This document shows, piece after piece, positions 11,526 through 20,344 of a stretch of DNA of 23,703 nt. The stretch spans positions 1-23,703 of the IMG/VR virus record IMGVR_UViG_3300030329_001452; one strand, written 5' to 3'. A program made the translations under genes and the position numbers. How positions within the stretch are numbered: position 1 is the stretch's first letter; every line of letters begins with the position of its first letter. The notes under the pieces are model-generated. The model was not told the DNA's origin and did not search any database. It was given only the letters and a program-made list of their open reading frames with translations. This DNA is from a virus.

Positions 11526-12649
11526 TGGCAGAAGCCCAAACCGTGTTATCAGAGGCCGAGTTACAGCAGTCAACGGTCGAGATAATGAACCAAGAGTTAG
11601 ACCGTATTAATGAAGAGAGGCCAGTAGAAGAACCGCAAGTTGAGCAAACTCGAGAGGAGGTTGCCGATGCAGGAGAACCCACAAAGACCGATTCTGACAC
11701 TCCCACCTTCCAAGAAGCTCAGGAAGCACAGCAAGACATTAGGGGTGCGGATGATTCGACAGAAGAACCAACAGAAGAACTTCAAGCAAGCGAGAGAATT
11801 CAAGAGACAGAAGGTTTAGAGAAGGACGATTCAGAAGTATACAGTAATTTAAAACCCAAAGCTCAAGAGCGGTTCAAACACTGGATAGATCGTGCAAATG
11901 CTGCAGAAGAGCAGTACAACACTTTATTAGATGGTAATAATCAACTTGCTGGTATCATTCAAGATAGCACGACAAATCCTGAGCAATTAGGTTGGGCCTT
12001 GGAGGTTTTCAAGGGTTTAAACTCTGGTGATTATAACACAGCTATACATTCTTTAAAAGCTTTGGATAACTTCTCCGATCAAGTAGCAAAGACACTAGGG
12101 GTTAACCACTCGCCTAATGATAAAGCTGATTTTAGCGATTTTGAGGATTTAAGAGGCGCTGTAGATAACTTAGAGATGAGTGAGGATTGGGCAAATAGAT
12201 TAGCACAGCAAAGGGTATCTCAAAACTCTATGCACCAGGCGCAAGCACAGTTTCAACATCAAAATAACCAAGCACAACAGTATGCGCAGCAGTATGAGAA
12301 TGCAAAAGAGCATGCTTACAGCATGATAGAGAGTTGGGAACAGAATTTGACTGAAAAAGATCCCGACTATGGATTAAAGAAGGATATAATGATAGAGATG
12401 GGTACTGAACTGGCAAAATCTAACGTGCCACCTGATCAGTGGTTACCAGTTTTGCAGAATCAGTACAACACACTCTCCCGCGGTATGCACGTTGCTGGCG
12501 ATACACGGAGAGGCGCTAGTAATTCTGGGCCCCTAGCACCCAGTAGAAATGCCGGCACTACAGGTGGAGCTACATCTGATACTCTAGACCAGGCTGAAGT
12601 AACGCCTGAGTTCTTGCAAGCTCAGTTAGATAAGTTTCACAACGAATAA
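11525..12649 (+). CDS. Capsid scaffolding protein, 374 aa
   Basis: Very acidic and Gln-rich, predicted mainly helical and disordered, lying directly between portal and capsid, which is the standard scaffold position. The first 110 residues are Glu-rich ('NEERPVEEPQVEQTREEVAD'). The middle has helices around 'EEQYNTLLDGNNQLAGIIQD', then a Gln-rich stretch ('QAQAQFQHQNNQAQQYAQQY'). The C-terminus is helical ('TPEFLQAQLDKFHNE'). No protease motif is seen. The start shares one base with the portal stop (TAATG). Confidence 0.82.
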   Translation: MAEAQTVLSEAELQQSTVEIMNQELDRINEERPVEEPQVEQTREEVADAGEPTKTDSDTPTFQEAQEAQQDIRGADDSTEEPTEELQASERIQETEGLEKDDSEVYSNLKPKAQERFKHWIDRANAAEEQYNTLLDGNNQLAGIIQDSTTNPEQLGWALEVFKGLNSGDYNTAIHSLKALDNFSDQVAKTLGVNHSPNDKADFSDFEDLRGAVDNLEMSEDWANRLAQQRVSQNSMHQAQAQFQHQNNQAQQYAQQYENAKEHAYSMIESWEQNLTEKDPDYGLKKDIMIEMGTELAKSNVPPDQWLPVLQNQYNTLSRGMHVAGDTRRGASNSGPLAPSRNAGTTGGATSDTLDQAEVTPEFLQAQLDKFHNE

Positions 12650-12721
12650 CAGGATTTAGACAGTAGCTGGATTCGTCTCCAGTAGCACGTAAAGGTCTTC
12701 GTGTGACCAAAACCTGTTGAG

Positions 12722-12727
12722 TATAAT
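12722..12727 (+). promoter_or_regulatory. Possible -10 element ahead of the capsid gene
   Basis: A perfect TATAAT stands in the 101-base gap before the capsid gene, but no clear -35 is seen 16-18 bases upstream. The same gap carries two small hairpins (CTGGA/TCCAG and GGTC/GACC) and a strong AAAGGAG ribosome-binding site at 12737-12743. The gap is unusual in this otherwise overlapping operon. Confidence 0.35.
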
Positions 12728-12750
12728 TTCAAGAAGAAAGGAGTCAATAT

Positions 12751-13944
12751 ATGGCTACATATAACAACACAGCACTTCATACCGATGATGTTGCTCAGTT
12801 GGGCTATGTTGCTCTGAATAACTACTTGAAGAACAAACCTATTGATCAGGTTGCTCAAGAACGTCCACTACTCAAGTCTTTGATGGCAAAAAAGAAACCT
12901 TGGGGCGGTGGTCAGCAGTATATCGTAGAGCAAGTTCGCACTGGTTATGGTTCAAACATGATGTGGTTTGGTGACACAGCGGGTAAAAATACGACCGATG
13001 CGGTTACTTATAACACGCGTGACACAGTTCGACAAGTTAAGTATTCTTGGGCCTCTGCTCATGATGGTTTTCAGTTCACTGAAGACTTTCTACTGGGTAA
13101 CGGTATTATCGTAACTGATAGTGCACCTCGCAACTCTTCGTCAGCTAACTTAGTTCAGCTAACGAACGTGTTTAATGAGTCTATGGATGTTCTTCGTTTG
13201 GGTTTTGAAGAGATTCTAGACATGTCCCTGCACCTTAGTGGCGCTGTTGATCCAGGTGGCGGTGCAGATTCTGCTAATAAGCGTATCAATGGTCTCGATT
13301 CTATTATCAAGATCAAGGGTACTGCTGATGTGGTTGGCGGTCTGACCAAAACTGCCCATACTGGTTCCAATTACTGGAACAATCACTGGGATGATGGTTC
13401 TGGCGTGAATGACGGTGGCGCAGCAGGCACTGGTGTAACTCAGGCAAACCTTATAAAGAATATGGAAACGCTATGGCGTAAATGCCAAACTAATGGCGGA
13501 AGTCCAGATATCATTATAGCGGGCACGACATTTGTTGATAAGTTCCGAGCAGCATGTCTTGACACGTCTAACAATGGTATGTCTCGATATATGGTGCAGC
13601 CTACACAGCAGTCAACGATGCCTTGGAATATGGATCCGTCTGTGGAGATCAAGAACGGTGGAACATTCACCGGTCTAGAGTTCATGGGTATTCCTATTCT
13701 TTGGGACCCGTCGTTTTCTAAGTGTGATACGCAAGACTCTGGCGCAACTTACGCGTGGGAACGTCGTTGCTACTTCCTGAATTCGAAGCATTTGACGCTT
13801 CGTCCGATCGAAGGCAATGACATGATCGCTCGCAAGCCGCCCCGTGAGCACAACAAGTATGCGTACTACTGGGGTTTGACATGGCGCGGTTCTTTGACGT
13901 CTAATCGTCTGAACGCACATGCCGTACTTTGGTGTACTGCGTAA
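12751..13944 (+). CDS. Major capsid protein, HK97-like fold, 397 aa
   Basis: Main shell protein. It follows the scaffold gene and has the usual size. It has an N-terminal helix ('AQLGYVALNNYLKNKPIDQV'), glycine-rich E-loop-like segment ('KPWGGGQQYIVEQVRTGYGS'), a long P-domain helix ('FNESMDVLRLGFEEILDMSL'), and a C-terminal A-domain with 'DIIIAGTTFVDKFRAACLD' and 'TGLEFMGIPILWDPSF'. It has its own strong ribosome-binding site and is followed by a strong terminator, both consistent with high expression. Codons appear more G+C-favouring near the 3' end than in neighbouring genes. Confidence 0.9.
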   Translation: MATYNNTALHTDDVAQLGYVALNNYLKNKPIDQVAQERPLLKSLMAKKKPWGGGQQYIVEQVRTGYGSNMMWFGDTAGKNTTDAVTYNTRDTVRQVKYSWASAHDGFQFTEDFLLGNGIIVTDSAPRNSSSANLVQLTNVFNESMDVLRLGFEEILDMSLHLSGAVDPGGGADSANKRINGLDSIIKIKGTADVVGGLTKTAHTGSNYWNNHWDDGSGVNDGGAAGTGVTQANLIKNMETLWRKCQTNGGSPDIIIAGTTFVDKFRAACLDTSNNGMSRYMVQPTQQSTMPWNMDPSVEIKNGGTFTGLEFMGIPILWDPSFSKCDTQDSGATYAWERRCYFLNSKHLTLRPIEGNDMIARKPPREHNKYAYYWGLTWRGSLTSNRLNAHAVLWCTA

Positions 13945-13957
13945 GGTAGTGATGATT

Positions 13958-13988
13958 GGGGGGAGGTAACCCTTCCCCCTTCATTTTT
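13958..13988 (+). terminator. Rho-independent terminator after the capsid gene
   Basis: GGGGGGAGG pairs with CCTTCCCCC (nine pairs with one G-U) around a TAAC loop, followed by TTCATTTTT. It lies 14 bases after the capsid stop, so part of the transcript ends here and downstream tail genes are presumably expressed less. Confidence 0.85.
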
Positions 13989-14002
13989 CAAGGGAGAGAA
14001 AT

Positions 14003-14359
14003 ATGGCATACAAAGTAGAACGTGTAAAAGTAGTGATAGATTGCCAAGATGGCGTAACGAAACTTGGCGAAGCTGTACCACCATATGAGATACCACTGTT
14101 ACTTAGTGAATTTGGTGCGGAAGGTATTGAAGTGATGGACCTCACCGGCGGTTACTTTGAAGTAGAGGATTTGACAGGCGAAGTAGATCGTTTATCTCAG
14201 AAGTATGGAGAGGGCGTAGTAAGGAATGTTTTCGGTCATAGTCCACTTCCTGCTATACAAAAAGCTATAGAACAGGTTATGGAGAAGCAAGAGGCTACGA
14301 ATGGCAGCAAGAACACTAGAAAGTCTAAGGACAGAGTTAGCTCAGCGGCTGGGGTTTAG
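14003..14359 (+). CDS. Hypothetical protein, 118 aa
   Basis: Unrecognised small protein between capsid and adaptor. The first half is beta-alpha-like ('VERVKVVIDCQDGVTKLGEA', 'YEIPLLLSEFGAEGIEVMDL'), with a charged C-terminal helix ('AIQKAIEQVMEKQE') and a basic tail ('TRKSKDR'). A GGGAGAG ribosome-binding site precedes the ATG. The last 59 bases overlap the start of the adaptor gene. Capsid-adjacent position suggests a head or neck component, but no motif confirms it. Confidence 0.65.
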   Translation: MAYKVERVKVVIDCQDGVTKLGEAVPPYEIPLLLSEFGAEGIEVMDLTGGYFEVEDLTGEVDRLSQKYGEGVVRNVFGHSPLPAIQKAIEQVMEKQEATNGSKNTRKSKDRVSSAAGV

Positions 14360-15083
14360 TTCGTCTGGTAGTGGTGCTATACTACAAAAGGACTTATTAA
14401 ACTCTGCATTACGCAGTGGGCAAGAGCAGTTATTCTATGAATTTGGTGACTTACTAACACACAAAGTCAATGATACCGTTCCTGGTAAGACTGCAGAGTC
14501 AGAGAAATTTTATGAAGCGCCAGCAGATTGCAACCTATACAAACCTGTTAATGTATCTATAAAGGACACTAACAATAGCAATTACAGGGTACTGCCATTT
14601 GGTATATCGCCAGCAGAGCGTAATTGGGAAACGATAAATAATCAGTTACCTGCAAAGTGGGACGTATTAGATGACGGTGGGGTGGCTAAGATTCAATTGT
14701 GGCCAACACCATCTGACTCCACATCGAATTTAAGACTAGAATATAATGCTGGGGTTAGCAGTTTCTCCGAAGACACAGATCTTTCATCGATTAACCCGCA
14801 ATTAATTCTATTACATGGTATGACCACCATGAAGGCGCATTATCGCCAACCAGATTATGAAATATATGCTGGGCAGTTAGAATCCCTATTGGGTAGGTTG
14901 AGAGCTGCTTCAGTACAAGGTAAACGATGGGCCAAGAAGACAATGGATTTTGTGTTGAGTCCTACTACGTCAGATTGGGAATACGCGTCACAAGTAACCC
15001 AACAAGTAAACAATATTATATCTTCCCATACGTTTATCACACCATCTACTGCTGGTGCTACACACATAGTCACCGCGAGTTAG
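14301..15083 (+). CDS. Head-tail adaptor (P22 gp4-like or equivalent), 260 aa
   Basis: The opening 'TLESLRTELAQRLGFSSSGS' followed by 'LQKDLLNSALRSGQEQLFYE' is the helical bundle pattern seen in phage head-to-tail adaptor proteins that stack under the portal. A middle section of beta strands ('VAKIQLWPTPSDS', 'LRLEYNAG') and a helix ('GQLESLLGRLRAASVQGKRW') follow. Position after the capsid gene supports the role. The ATG is inside the previous gene with GAGG about seven bases upstream. The exact family is not certain; a tail tubular protein is the main alternative. Confidence 0.65.
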   Translation: MAARTLESLRTELAQRLGFSSSGSGAILQKDLLNSALRSGQEQLFYEFGDLLTHKVNDTVPGKTAESEKFYEAPADCNLYKPVNVSIKDTNNSNYRVLPFGISPAERNWETINNQLPAKWDVLDDGGVAKIQLWPTPSDSTSNLRLEYNAGVSSFSEDTDLSSINPQLILLHGMTTMKAHYRQPDYEIYAGQLESLLGRLRAASVQGKRWAKKTMDFVLSPTTSDWEYASQVTQQVNNIISSHTFITPSTAGATHIVTAS

Positions 15084-15092
15084 GAAACATAT

Positions 15093-16628
15093 ATGGCAAC
15101 AACTAAAGTTGTAGATATGCTGGCGACGTCATCGTCTGAGATACCTTACGATGATTATTTTTACAAAACAACGCCTACTACTGACGAAAGAACTCAGGCT
15201 AGCATAGTACGAGATTATGTATTATCTGGCGTAACAGCAGGCGAAGGTTTAAGCAAAACAACAACGCCCTATGCAGACGCTAACCCTGTAGCGACATTAG
15301 ATTTTAAAACATCTGAAATAACCGCTGCCACAGTTACCGCAGCCGCTGGCGATTTATTGGTAATACAAGATGTTGATGACTCTAATAACACAAAGAAAGT
15401 CACAGCTCAGTCGATTGCTGATCTTAACAGCACTCCTGGAGATGTTGTCGGTCCTGGCACCTCTTCGGATAATGCAATTGCTAGATTTCATGGAACTGAT
15501 GGCGAAACCATACAAAATTCTTCAGTACTTATTGATGACTCTGGTAATATAACAGCAGGTGCATGGACCGCTACTGATGTAGGTGTTGCGCACGGTGGTA
15601 CGGGTGCATCTGATGCTAGTGATGCTCGTACAAATTTAGGTCTTGATATCGGTAGCGATATACAAGCGTGGGATCCTGAGTTAGATCAGATAGCTGCCTT
15701 GACTGTAACTACGGGCGCTATCATGGTAGGCGATGCCACGCCTGATTGGGGCGTATTAGCAATAGGTTCCACAAATGACGTATTACGCACAACTGACGGC
15801 ACGAATCCTTCTTGGGGTAAGGTAGATCTAACGAGTAATATACAAGGCAATCTACCAATGAGTCACCTCAATAGTGGCACTGGAGCTTCTAGCGCAACTT
15901 TCTTAAGAGGAGACGGTGTTTGGTCTTCTCCTGCAGGTGGAGGTGATGTAACCGGACCTGATACCTCAACAAATAACGCTTTAGTGCGCTTTGATGAGAC
16001 AACGGGCAAGGTAATACAAAATTCTACCGCTACGTTGAGTGATGCAGGTACATTAACAGCTACTGCATTTTCTGGGCCTCTCACGGGAAACGCAGACACA
16101 GCGACAACCTTAGAGACAGCTAGGGATATAGCTGGTGTTAGTTTTGATGGCTCAGCTAATATCGATGTACCTCTGGGCAATATTGATGGTGTTACCATAG
16201 CGAGTGTGGCGGATAATCAGTTTCTTAGGTACGACACGACGTCAGGGCAGTGGCAAAATGAAACCGTATCTGTTGGCACTGGATCTGTAACTAGCGTGGG
16301 TAGTGGCGATGGTTTAACAGGTGGCGCTATTACCACGAGTGGGACGCTTAGCGTAGATTTAACAGATACTAATACATTCACATCAGCCAATACTGTTAGT
16401 AAAGCTGTGGTACGAGATAGTTCAGGAGATTTCGCCGCCGGAACGATTACAGCAACTTTGAGTGGTAACGCAACAAATATTACCGGAAATTTAGCAGTAG
16501 CAAACCTAAATAGTGGCACTGGTGCAGCTGTGGGAACTTTTTGGCGAGGTGATGGAACATGGGCTACACCGCCAGCAAGTGGTGACCCAGCAGGAACGGC
16601 CGTAGCAATGGCAATTGCTTTAGGTTAG
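15093..16628 (+). CDS. Tail fibre protein, 511 aa
   Basis: Repetitive beta-rich fibre. It contains typical phage fibre units: '[19 protein letters not shown]' once, two copies of an 'LNSGTGA..(A/G)TF.RGDG.W..P' unit (near residues 261-280 and again near the C-terminus), and two 'GDV.GP.TS..NA..RF....G..IQNS' units. These make a shaft of repeats with a short N-terminal attachment region ('[20 protein letters not shown]'). No catalytic or receptor-binding head is obvious at the Ala-rich end ('[11 protein letters not shown]'), so the receptor-binding part is probably supplied by the separate small genes that follow. Confidence 0.82.
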   Translation: MATTKVVDMLATSSSEIPYDDYFYKTTPTTDERTQASIVRDYVLSGVTAGEGLSKTTTPYADANPVATLDFKTSEITAATVTAAAGDLLVIQDVDDSNNTKKVTAQSIADLNSTPGDVVGPGTSSDNAIARFHGTDGETIQNSSVLIDDSGNITAGAWTATDVGVAHGGTGASDASDARTNLGLDIGSDIQAWDPELDQIAALTVTTGAIMVGDATPDWGVLAIGSTNDVLRTTDGTNPSWGKVDLTSNIQGNLPMSHLNSGTGASSATFLRGDGVWSSPAGGGDVTGPDTSTNNALVRFDETTGKVIQNSTATLSDAGTLTATAFSGPLTGNADTATTLETARDIAGVSFDGSANIDVPLGNIDGVTIASVADNQFLRYDTTSGQWQNETVSVGTGSVTSVGSGDGLTGGAITTSGTLSVDLTDTNTFTSANTVSKAVVRDSSGDFAAGTITATLSGNATNITGNLAVANLNSGTGAAVGTFWRGDGTWATPPASGDPAGTAVAMAIALG

Positions 16629-16637
16629 GAGAAAATA

Positions 16638-16976
16638 ATGGCTAACGCATTTAAAAACAAAGCTAAAACACTGACTAATGATACATTATCCACAGTGTTT
16701 ACGGCGCATACATCTGGAGCAGCGGAGACAGTTATACACAGCCTGACTGTATGCAACACAGGAACGGCTGGAACAATCAACGCAGACATAGTGGTTACTG
16801 ATTCAAGCCCTTCAGCAAGTTACTACATTGCTAAAGTGGCTCCAGTTCCAGAGGGTAGTTCTCTTGTATTTGCTGACATCAAATTAAATCTAGAATCTGG
16901 AGACATACTAAAAGCTAAGTCTTCTCATGCTAGTGGACACTTGGATGTATTCGCTTCGGTGCTTGAGATAACATAA
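16638..16976 (+). CDS. Small beta-sandwich structural protein, 112 aa
   Basis: Begins 'MANAFKNKAKTLTNDTLSTV' and continues with alternating hydrophobic strands ('AETVIHSLTVCNTGTAGTIN', 'YYIAKVAPVPEGSSLVFADI') and a final 'GHLDVFASVLEIT'. Short proteins of this pattern accompany tail-fibre genes in marine phages, but I do not recognise a defined family. An AGGAG ribosome-binding site lies before the ATG. Its stop overlaps the next start (TAATG), so it is co-translated with the first adhesin. Confidence 0.6.
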   Translation: MANAFKNKAKTLTNDTLSTVFTAHTSGAAETVIHSLTVCNTGTAGTINADIVVTDSSPSASYYIAKVAPVPEGSSLVFADIKLNLESGDILKAKSSHASGHLDVFASVLEIT

Positions 16977-17884
16977 TGGCCTATCTAGGAAAATACGAAA
17001 CAAGGACTGCCGACTTTAAGGTGTATACCAGTAGCACGGCTACTGCTACGCATACCTTATCGTGGACACCGACGAGCAAGCAAAGTCTTCGTATTACTAT
17101 TAATGGTGTTGTCCAGCAAGACGATGCGTTTAGCCTTACAGGTAATACAGTAACATTAGATGCTGCAATCTTATCGACTGATGTTCTGGAGATTGTTGGC
17201 GTAAATGAACTAGGCGGACAAGTCCTAGTCCCTGCTGACGGAAGCATTCAGACAGGCAAGTTGGGTGATAACTCTGTAACCCTAGCTAAGATGGCAGGCG
17301 GTACAGACGGTAATTTGATTACATACGATGCTAGTGGTGATCCAGCATACGTTGCTACGGGAACAGCTACTCATGTATTGACATCTAATGGTGCTGGTGC
17401 TGCACCGACTTTTCAAGCGGCTGCTTCAAAAGACAACTTGCCAGCTTTTTATGCAAGTATGACTAGTGGAAACCAAACGATAGGTGATAATTCTGCAACG
17501 CTCATTAGTCTCGATAATTCAGTTTTTGATACCGCAAGTGGTTTAAATGTTACAGCATCGGGAACTAATCCACGCAGTTATACGGTGCAAGCGGGTGGTG
17601 CAGGTAAGTGGTGCTTGATTTGGTCCGCGTGGCTTCAGGGAAGTACCAGCAGAACCAACAAGGTGTCTTGCGCTTTACGAAAAGGCGGATCAACAATTAA
17701 TGAGATTATCCATCAGCAAACTGCTAATGATGGGTTTGGACAACATTCCTGCGCTGGTGTTGCGTTAGCGGAATTGATAGTTGGTGATTATATAAATTTG
17801 TATGCAACTATCGATGTTAACAGTGGAACACCTACTATTTATACGAGTGGCACATGGCTACAAGGGTTTAGGTTGGCAGAATGA
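16976..17884 (+). CDS. Adhesin with YLG attachment module and C1q-like head, 302 aa
   Basis: Three parts. Residues 1-75 form an attachment module starting 'MAYLGKYE' with 'SLRITINGVVQQDDAFSLTG', a module shared with the gene at 20344. A linker 'GNLITYDASGDPAYV' and 'TATHVLTSNGAGAAPTFQ' follows. From about residue 150 comes a beta-sandwich like the C1q/TNF family: 'FYASMTSGNQTIGDNSATLI', a middle 'AGGAGKWCLIWSAWLQGSTS', and an end 'YTSGTWLQGFRLAE'. C1q-like heads are trimeric ligand binders; here the likely role is host-surface recognition. The gene overlaps the small following gene by ATGA. Confidence 0.72.
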   Translation: MAYLGKYETRTADFKVYTSSTATATHTLSWTPTSKQSLRITINGVVQQDDAFSLTGNTVTLDAAILSTDVLEIVGVNELGGQVLVPADGSIQTGKLGDNSVTLAKMAGGTDGNLITYDASGDPAYVATGTATHVLTSNGAGAAPTFQAAASKDNLPAFYASMTSGNQTIGDNSATLISLDNSVFDTASGLNVTASGTNPRSYTVQAGGAGKWCLIWSAWLQGSTSRTNKVSCALRKGGSTINEIIHQQTANDGFGQHSCAGVALAELIVGDYINLYATIDVNSGTPTIYTSGTWLQGFRLAE

Positions 17885-18183
17885 AATCAAAAGGACTTGA
17901 AAAATTAGGATTTGTTCCTGATAGAGACTTTAAACTCCAAGACGATGGCGAGGGTTCATATATAAAAGATTGGTTTAGTACAGAGCCCCGACCAACTCAA
18001 GCAGCTGTCGATGCAGCTTATATTGAGTGGGAAAATGATTACTCACGCAATCGCAAAGAAGAATACCCATCAGTAGATGAACTAATCGTAGCACTTTGGG
18101 AGGGTGTTGTAGAAGAAAGAATGGCAGCAGTTACTAAACTAGAGGCGAAACGACAGGCTGTCAAACTTAAATATCCCAAGTGA
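17881..18183 (+). CDS. Small fibre-associated protein, possible assembly chaperone, 100 aa
   Basis: Charged helical protein. The C-terminal part 'YPSVDELIVALWEGVVEERM' followed by 'LEAKRQAVKLKYPK' resembles a YPS-hD-hALW element that ends many phage fibre-associated proteins and small tail-assembly (XkdW-like) proteins. The first half ('FVPDRDFKLQDDGEGSYIKD') is acidic. It is coupled by ATGA to the C1q-type adhesin, so a dedicated folding or attachment partner is a reasonable but unproven guess. The stop overlaps a GTG start of the small membrane gene. Confidence 0.62.
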   Translation: MKSKGLEKLGFVPDRDFKLQDDGEGSYIKDWFSTEPRPTQAAVDAAYIEWENDYSRNRKEEYPSVDELIVALWEGVVEERMAAVTKLEAKRQAVKLKYPK

Positions 18184-18344
18184 GTTTTATTGTTGGGATT
18201 GCGCGAATAGCGCATTGGTTTTTAATACCTTTCTTGGTGGTATGGATGACGATAGCACCGAGTGACATGCTGCCTAAGTGTTTATCAGACGCTAAGGCAC
18301 ACATAGCAGAACAATTTAGAGGAAGTTACTTTGGCACTAACTAA
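18180..18344 (+). CDS. Small membrane protein, 54 aa, GTG start
   Basis: A GTG at 18180 overlaps the preceding TGA (GTGA) and the frame runs to a TAA at 18342-18344. It encodes one hydrophobic helix ('SFIVGIARIAHWFLIPFLVV') followed by a soluble charged end ('DMLPKCLSDAKAHIAEQFRG'). It fills a 147-base gap in an otherwise contiguous set of genes. A holin or other lysis-related membrane peptide is possible given its length and single helix, but there is no endolysin in the window. It lacks a good ribosome-binding site and depends on coupling. The 3' end overlaps the TTG start of the next gene by 14 bases. Confidence 0.55.
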   Translation: MSFIVGIARIAHWFLIPFLVVWMTIAPSDMLPKCLSDAKAHIAEQFRGSYFGTN

Positions 18345-19263
18345 AATTCGAGCATCAAATCTCGATTCAACTGGCACAGCAGACGCGACTACCTTTTTAA
18401 GAGGTGACATGGAATGGAGTTACGCTAATACCTCCTATGACATAGACCTTCTCGTTGTCGGTGGTGGAGGAGGTGGGGGAAAAGGTATCGGCGGAGGTGG
18501 CGGAGCTGGTGGTTTTCAAACAGCCACGGCAACCCCTATTTCTGGTGGGGTTATCACAATAGTTGTAGGTGATGGAGGTGCAGGCGCCCCCGGAGGTGGA
18601 AATGCTTCTGGTTCCGTTGGAGTAACTTCTTCAGCGGGAGGCGGAGGTATAACGACAATCTCTTCTGCTGGCGGTGGTTATGGTGGTGGTTACAACATAG
18701 CTGGCGGTGCAGGTGGTAGTGGCGGCGGGGGTAGTGTCGCTGCTGGCGCTGGCGCAGGTAACACCCCTAGCACAACCCCATCACAAGGATCGACAGGTGG
18801 TGCTCCTTCTGGCGATCTAGGTGCAGCCACTAGTGCTGGAGGTGGTGGTGGCGCTACGAGTGCAGGAGCAGCGGGAGCAAGTAACGCAGGAGGTGCAGGT
18901 GGAAGTGGCACAGCTTCTACAATAACGGGCGCATCTGTTACTTATGCTGGAGGAGGAGGTGGTTCGACACACAGTGGTGGAGGATCTGGAGGAGCCGGCG
19001 GCGCTGGAGGAGGTTCCGCTGGTGGTGATTCGGGTGCAAGCACCACTGTGTCAAACGGAACTATTTATACTGGCGGAGGCGGTGGTGGTAATGGTTACAA
19101 CTCCCCCAATACTAACGCAGCGGGTTCTGGCGGTAAAGGGGTCGTTATCTTGAGTATGAATACAGGCTCATATACCGGTGTCACTAGTGGCTCACCTACT
19201 GTGACTACCTCCAGTGGGAAAACAATACTAACTTTTACAGGTAACGGTAGCTATACGGCATAA
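18331..19263 (+). CDS. Polyglycine-rich adhesin, 310 aa, TTG start
   Basis: The N-terminal linker 'LDSTGTADATTFLRGDMEW' is shared with other fibre genes here. The head starts 'YDIDLLVVGGGGGGGKGIGG' and is dominated by GG and GGG runs with Ala, Ser and Thr between. The 'LVVGGGGGG...GGGGGAGGF' pattern is that of glycine-rich fibre-tip domains, which in the T-even gp38 adhesin of phage S16 form stacked polyglycine-II helices. The C-terminus is beta-like ('TVTTSSGKTILTFTGNGSYT'). The TTG at 18331 has AGAGGA seven bases upstream. It is probably a receptor-binding tip. Confidence 0.75.
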   Translation: MALTKIRASNLDSTGTADATTFLRGDMEWSYANTSYDIDLLVVGGGGGGGKGIGGGGGAGGFQTATATPISGGVITIVVGDGGAGAPGGGNASGSVGVTSSAGGGGITTISSAGGGYGGGYNIAGGAGGSGGGGSVAAGAGAGNTPSTTPSQGSTGGAPSGDLGAATSAGGGGGATSAGAAGASNAGGAGGSGTASTITGASVTYAGGGGGSTHSGGGSGGAGGAGGGSAGGDSGASTTVSNGTIYTGGGGGGNGYNSPNTNAAGSGGKGVVILSMNTGSYTGVTSGSPTVTTSSGKTILTFTGNGSYTA

Positions 19264-19267
19264 TATT

Positions 19268-19630
19268 ATGGCATCATTCGCAAAGATTGGATTAAACTCT
19301 AAAGTTATTGAGGTGCATTCCGTGCATAATGACGTACTAAAGGATGCAGATGGGGTTGAACAAGAGTCTTTAGGTGTTGATTTCTTAACTAAACTCCTTG
19401 GTTGGGCGCTTTGGAAGCAAACCTCTTATAATGGTAACATCAGAAAGAACCATGCTGGTGTTGGGTATACATATGATGAGGTAAGAGATGCTTTTATACC
19501 ACCAAAACCATATCCATCATGGACTTTAAATGAAGCAACTTGCCTTTGGGATGCGCCAGTAGCTCACCCAGATGACGGTAAATTACATATTTGGGATGAA
19601 GAGAATACACAATGGGTAGAGGTTGAGTAA
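19268..19630 (+). CDS. Conserved marine-phage fibre-associated protein, 120 aa
   Basis: Closely resembles a small protein widespread in cyanophages and other marine phages, beginning 'MASFAKIGLNSKVIEVHSVH', with 'GVDFLTKLLGWALWKQTSYN' and 'NHAGVGYTYDEVRDAFIPPK', then 'YPSWTLNEATCLWDAPVAHP' and a final 'IWDEENTQWVEVE'. The middle seems shorter than typical homologues, which I recall having about 20 more residues before 'RKNYAGVGY'. Function is unknown. It sits between two polyglycine adhesins, consistent with a tail-fibre accessory or assembly role. Confidence 0.75.
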   Translation: MASFAKIGLNSKVIEVHSVHNDVLKDADGVEQESLGVDFLTKLLGWALWKQTSYNGNIRKNHAGVGYTYDEVRDAFIPPKPYPSWTLNEATCLWDAPVAHPDDGKLHIWDEENTQWVEVE

Positions 19631-20344
19631 ATGGCATTAACTAAAGTAGATAAAACAGTCATAGAAGCCACTGGAACAGCGAGTGCAACGACATTCCTAC
19701 GGGGCGATGGATCATGGAACGCTCCGCCTTCCTCTGGATTTATTGGGTACACGGTTTATACCGCATCGTCTAGTACTTGGACTAAGACCGACAATAATCC
19801 CACAAAGTTAGTAGTAGAGGTTCAAGGGGCAGGGGGTTCTGGCGGCGGCGGCGGTGCAAGCAAGGGTGCTGGTGGTGGCGGAGGTGGCTACGCTAGAAAG
19901 TTTTTGGATGTTACCAATATAGACACTTGTACTGTTGAGGTAGGTTCGGGAGGTCTTAACCCCACAACAAACTCAGCAGGCAATGCTGGTGGAGCATCCA
20001 AGTTTTACAAAGCATCAGGGTCTGGATCTTTTACAAGCATCGACGGACTTGGTGGGTCTGGTGGTGCCGCCAATTACGGTTCGGGCGGCGCTGGAGGCGT
20101 TGCGTCTGGTGGAGATATAAATATAACGGGCGGTAGCGGTGGTGGTGAAACAAACGAAAATAATATCGGTGGCGGATCATTTTTTACCCCGTCCCATTAT
20201 TCCATCACAAGCAATCTAAACCCCTCTGGTGCTGCAACAGGCTACGGTGGTGGTGGAGAAGGTTCAAGAAAAACTGGCGCTGGTGATGGTTCAAAAGGTG
20301 GTGACGGCATGGACGGGATAGTTATTGTCTGGGAGTATAAATAA
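19631..20344 (+). CDS. Polyglycine-rich adhesin, 237 aa
   Basis: The linker 'ATGTASATTFLRGDGSWNAP' is nearly identical in pattern to that of the gene at 18331. The head begins 'GFIGYTVYTASSSTWTK', continues 'KLVVEVQGAGGSGGGGG', and has many Gly-Gly runs. It ends 'GMDGIVIVWEYK', an ending shared in form with the gene at 21398. The gly-rich middle probably packs as polyglycine-II helices with exposed variable loops. The start lies directly after the TAA of the preceding gene and the stop shares a base with the next start. Confidence 0.75.
   Translation: MALTKVDKTVIEATGTASATTFLRGDGSWNAPPSSGFIGYTVYTASSSTWTKTDNNPTKLVVEVQGAGGSGGGGGASKGAGGGGGGYARKFLDVTNIDTCTVEVGSGGLNPTTNSAGNAGGASKFYKASGSGSFTSIDGLGGSGGAANYGSGGAGGVASGGDINITGGSGGGETNENNIGGGSFFTPSHYSITSNLNPSGAATGYGGGGEGSRKTGAGDGSKGGDGMDGIVIVWEYK

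Noticed and set aside
15863-16519. Long minus-strand open frames opposite the 511-residue fibre gene
   Set aside because: Antisense shadows of repetitive Thr/Ser/Ala/Gly codons, with no ribosome-binding sites.
18690-18911. Proline/alanine-rich minus-strand frame opposite the glycine-rich adhesin (also 21658-22023)
   Set aside because: Pro/Ala-rich frames are the expected antisense of Gly-rich coding DNA; there is no start signal and the strand is wrong for the operon.
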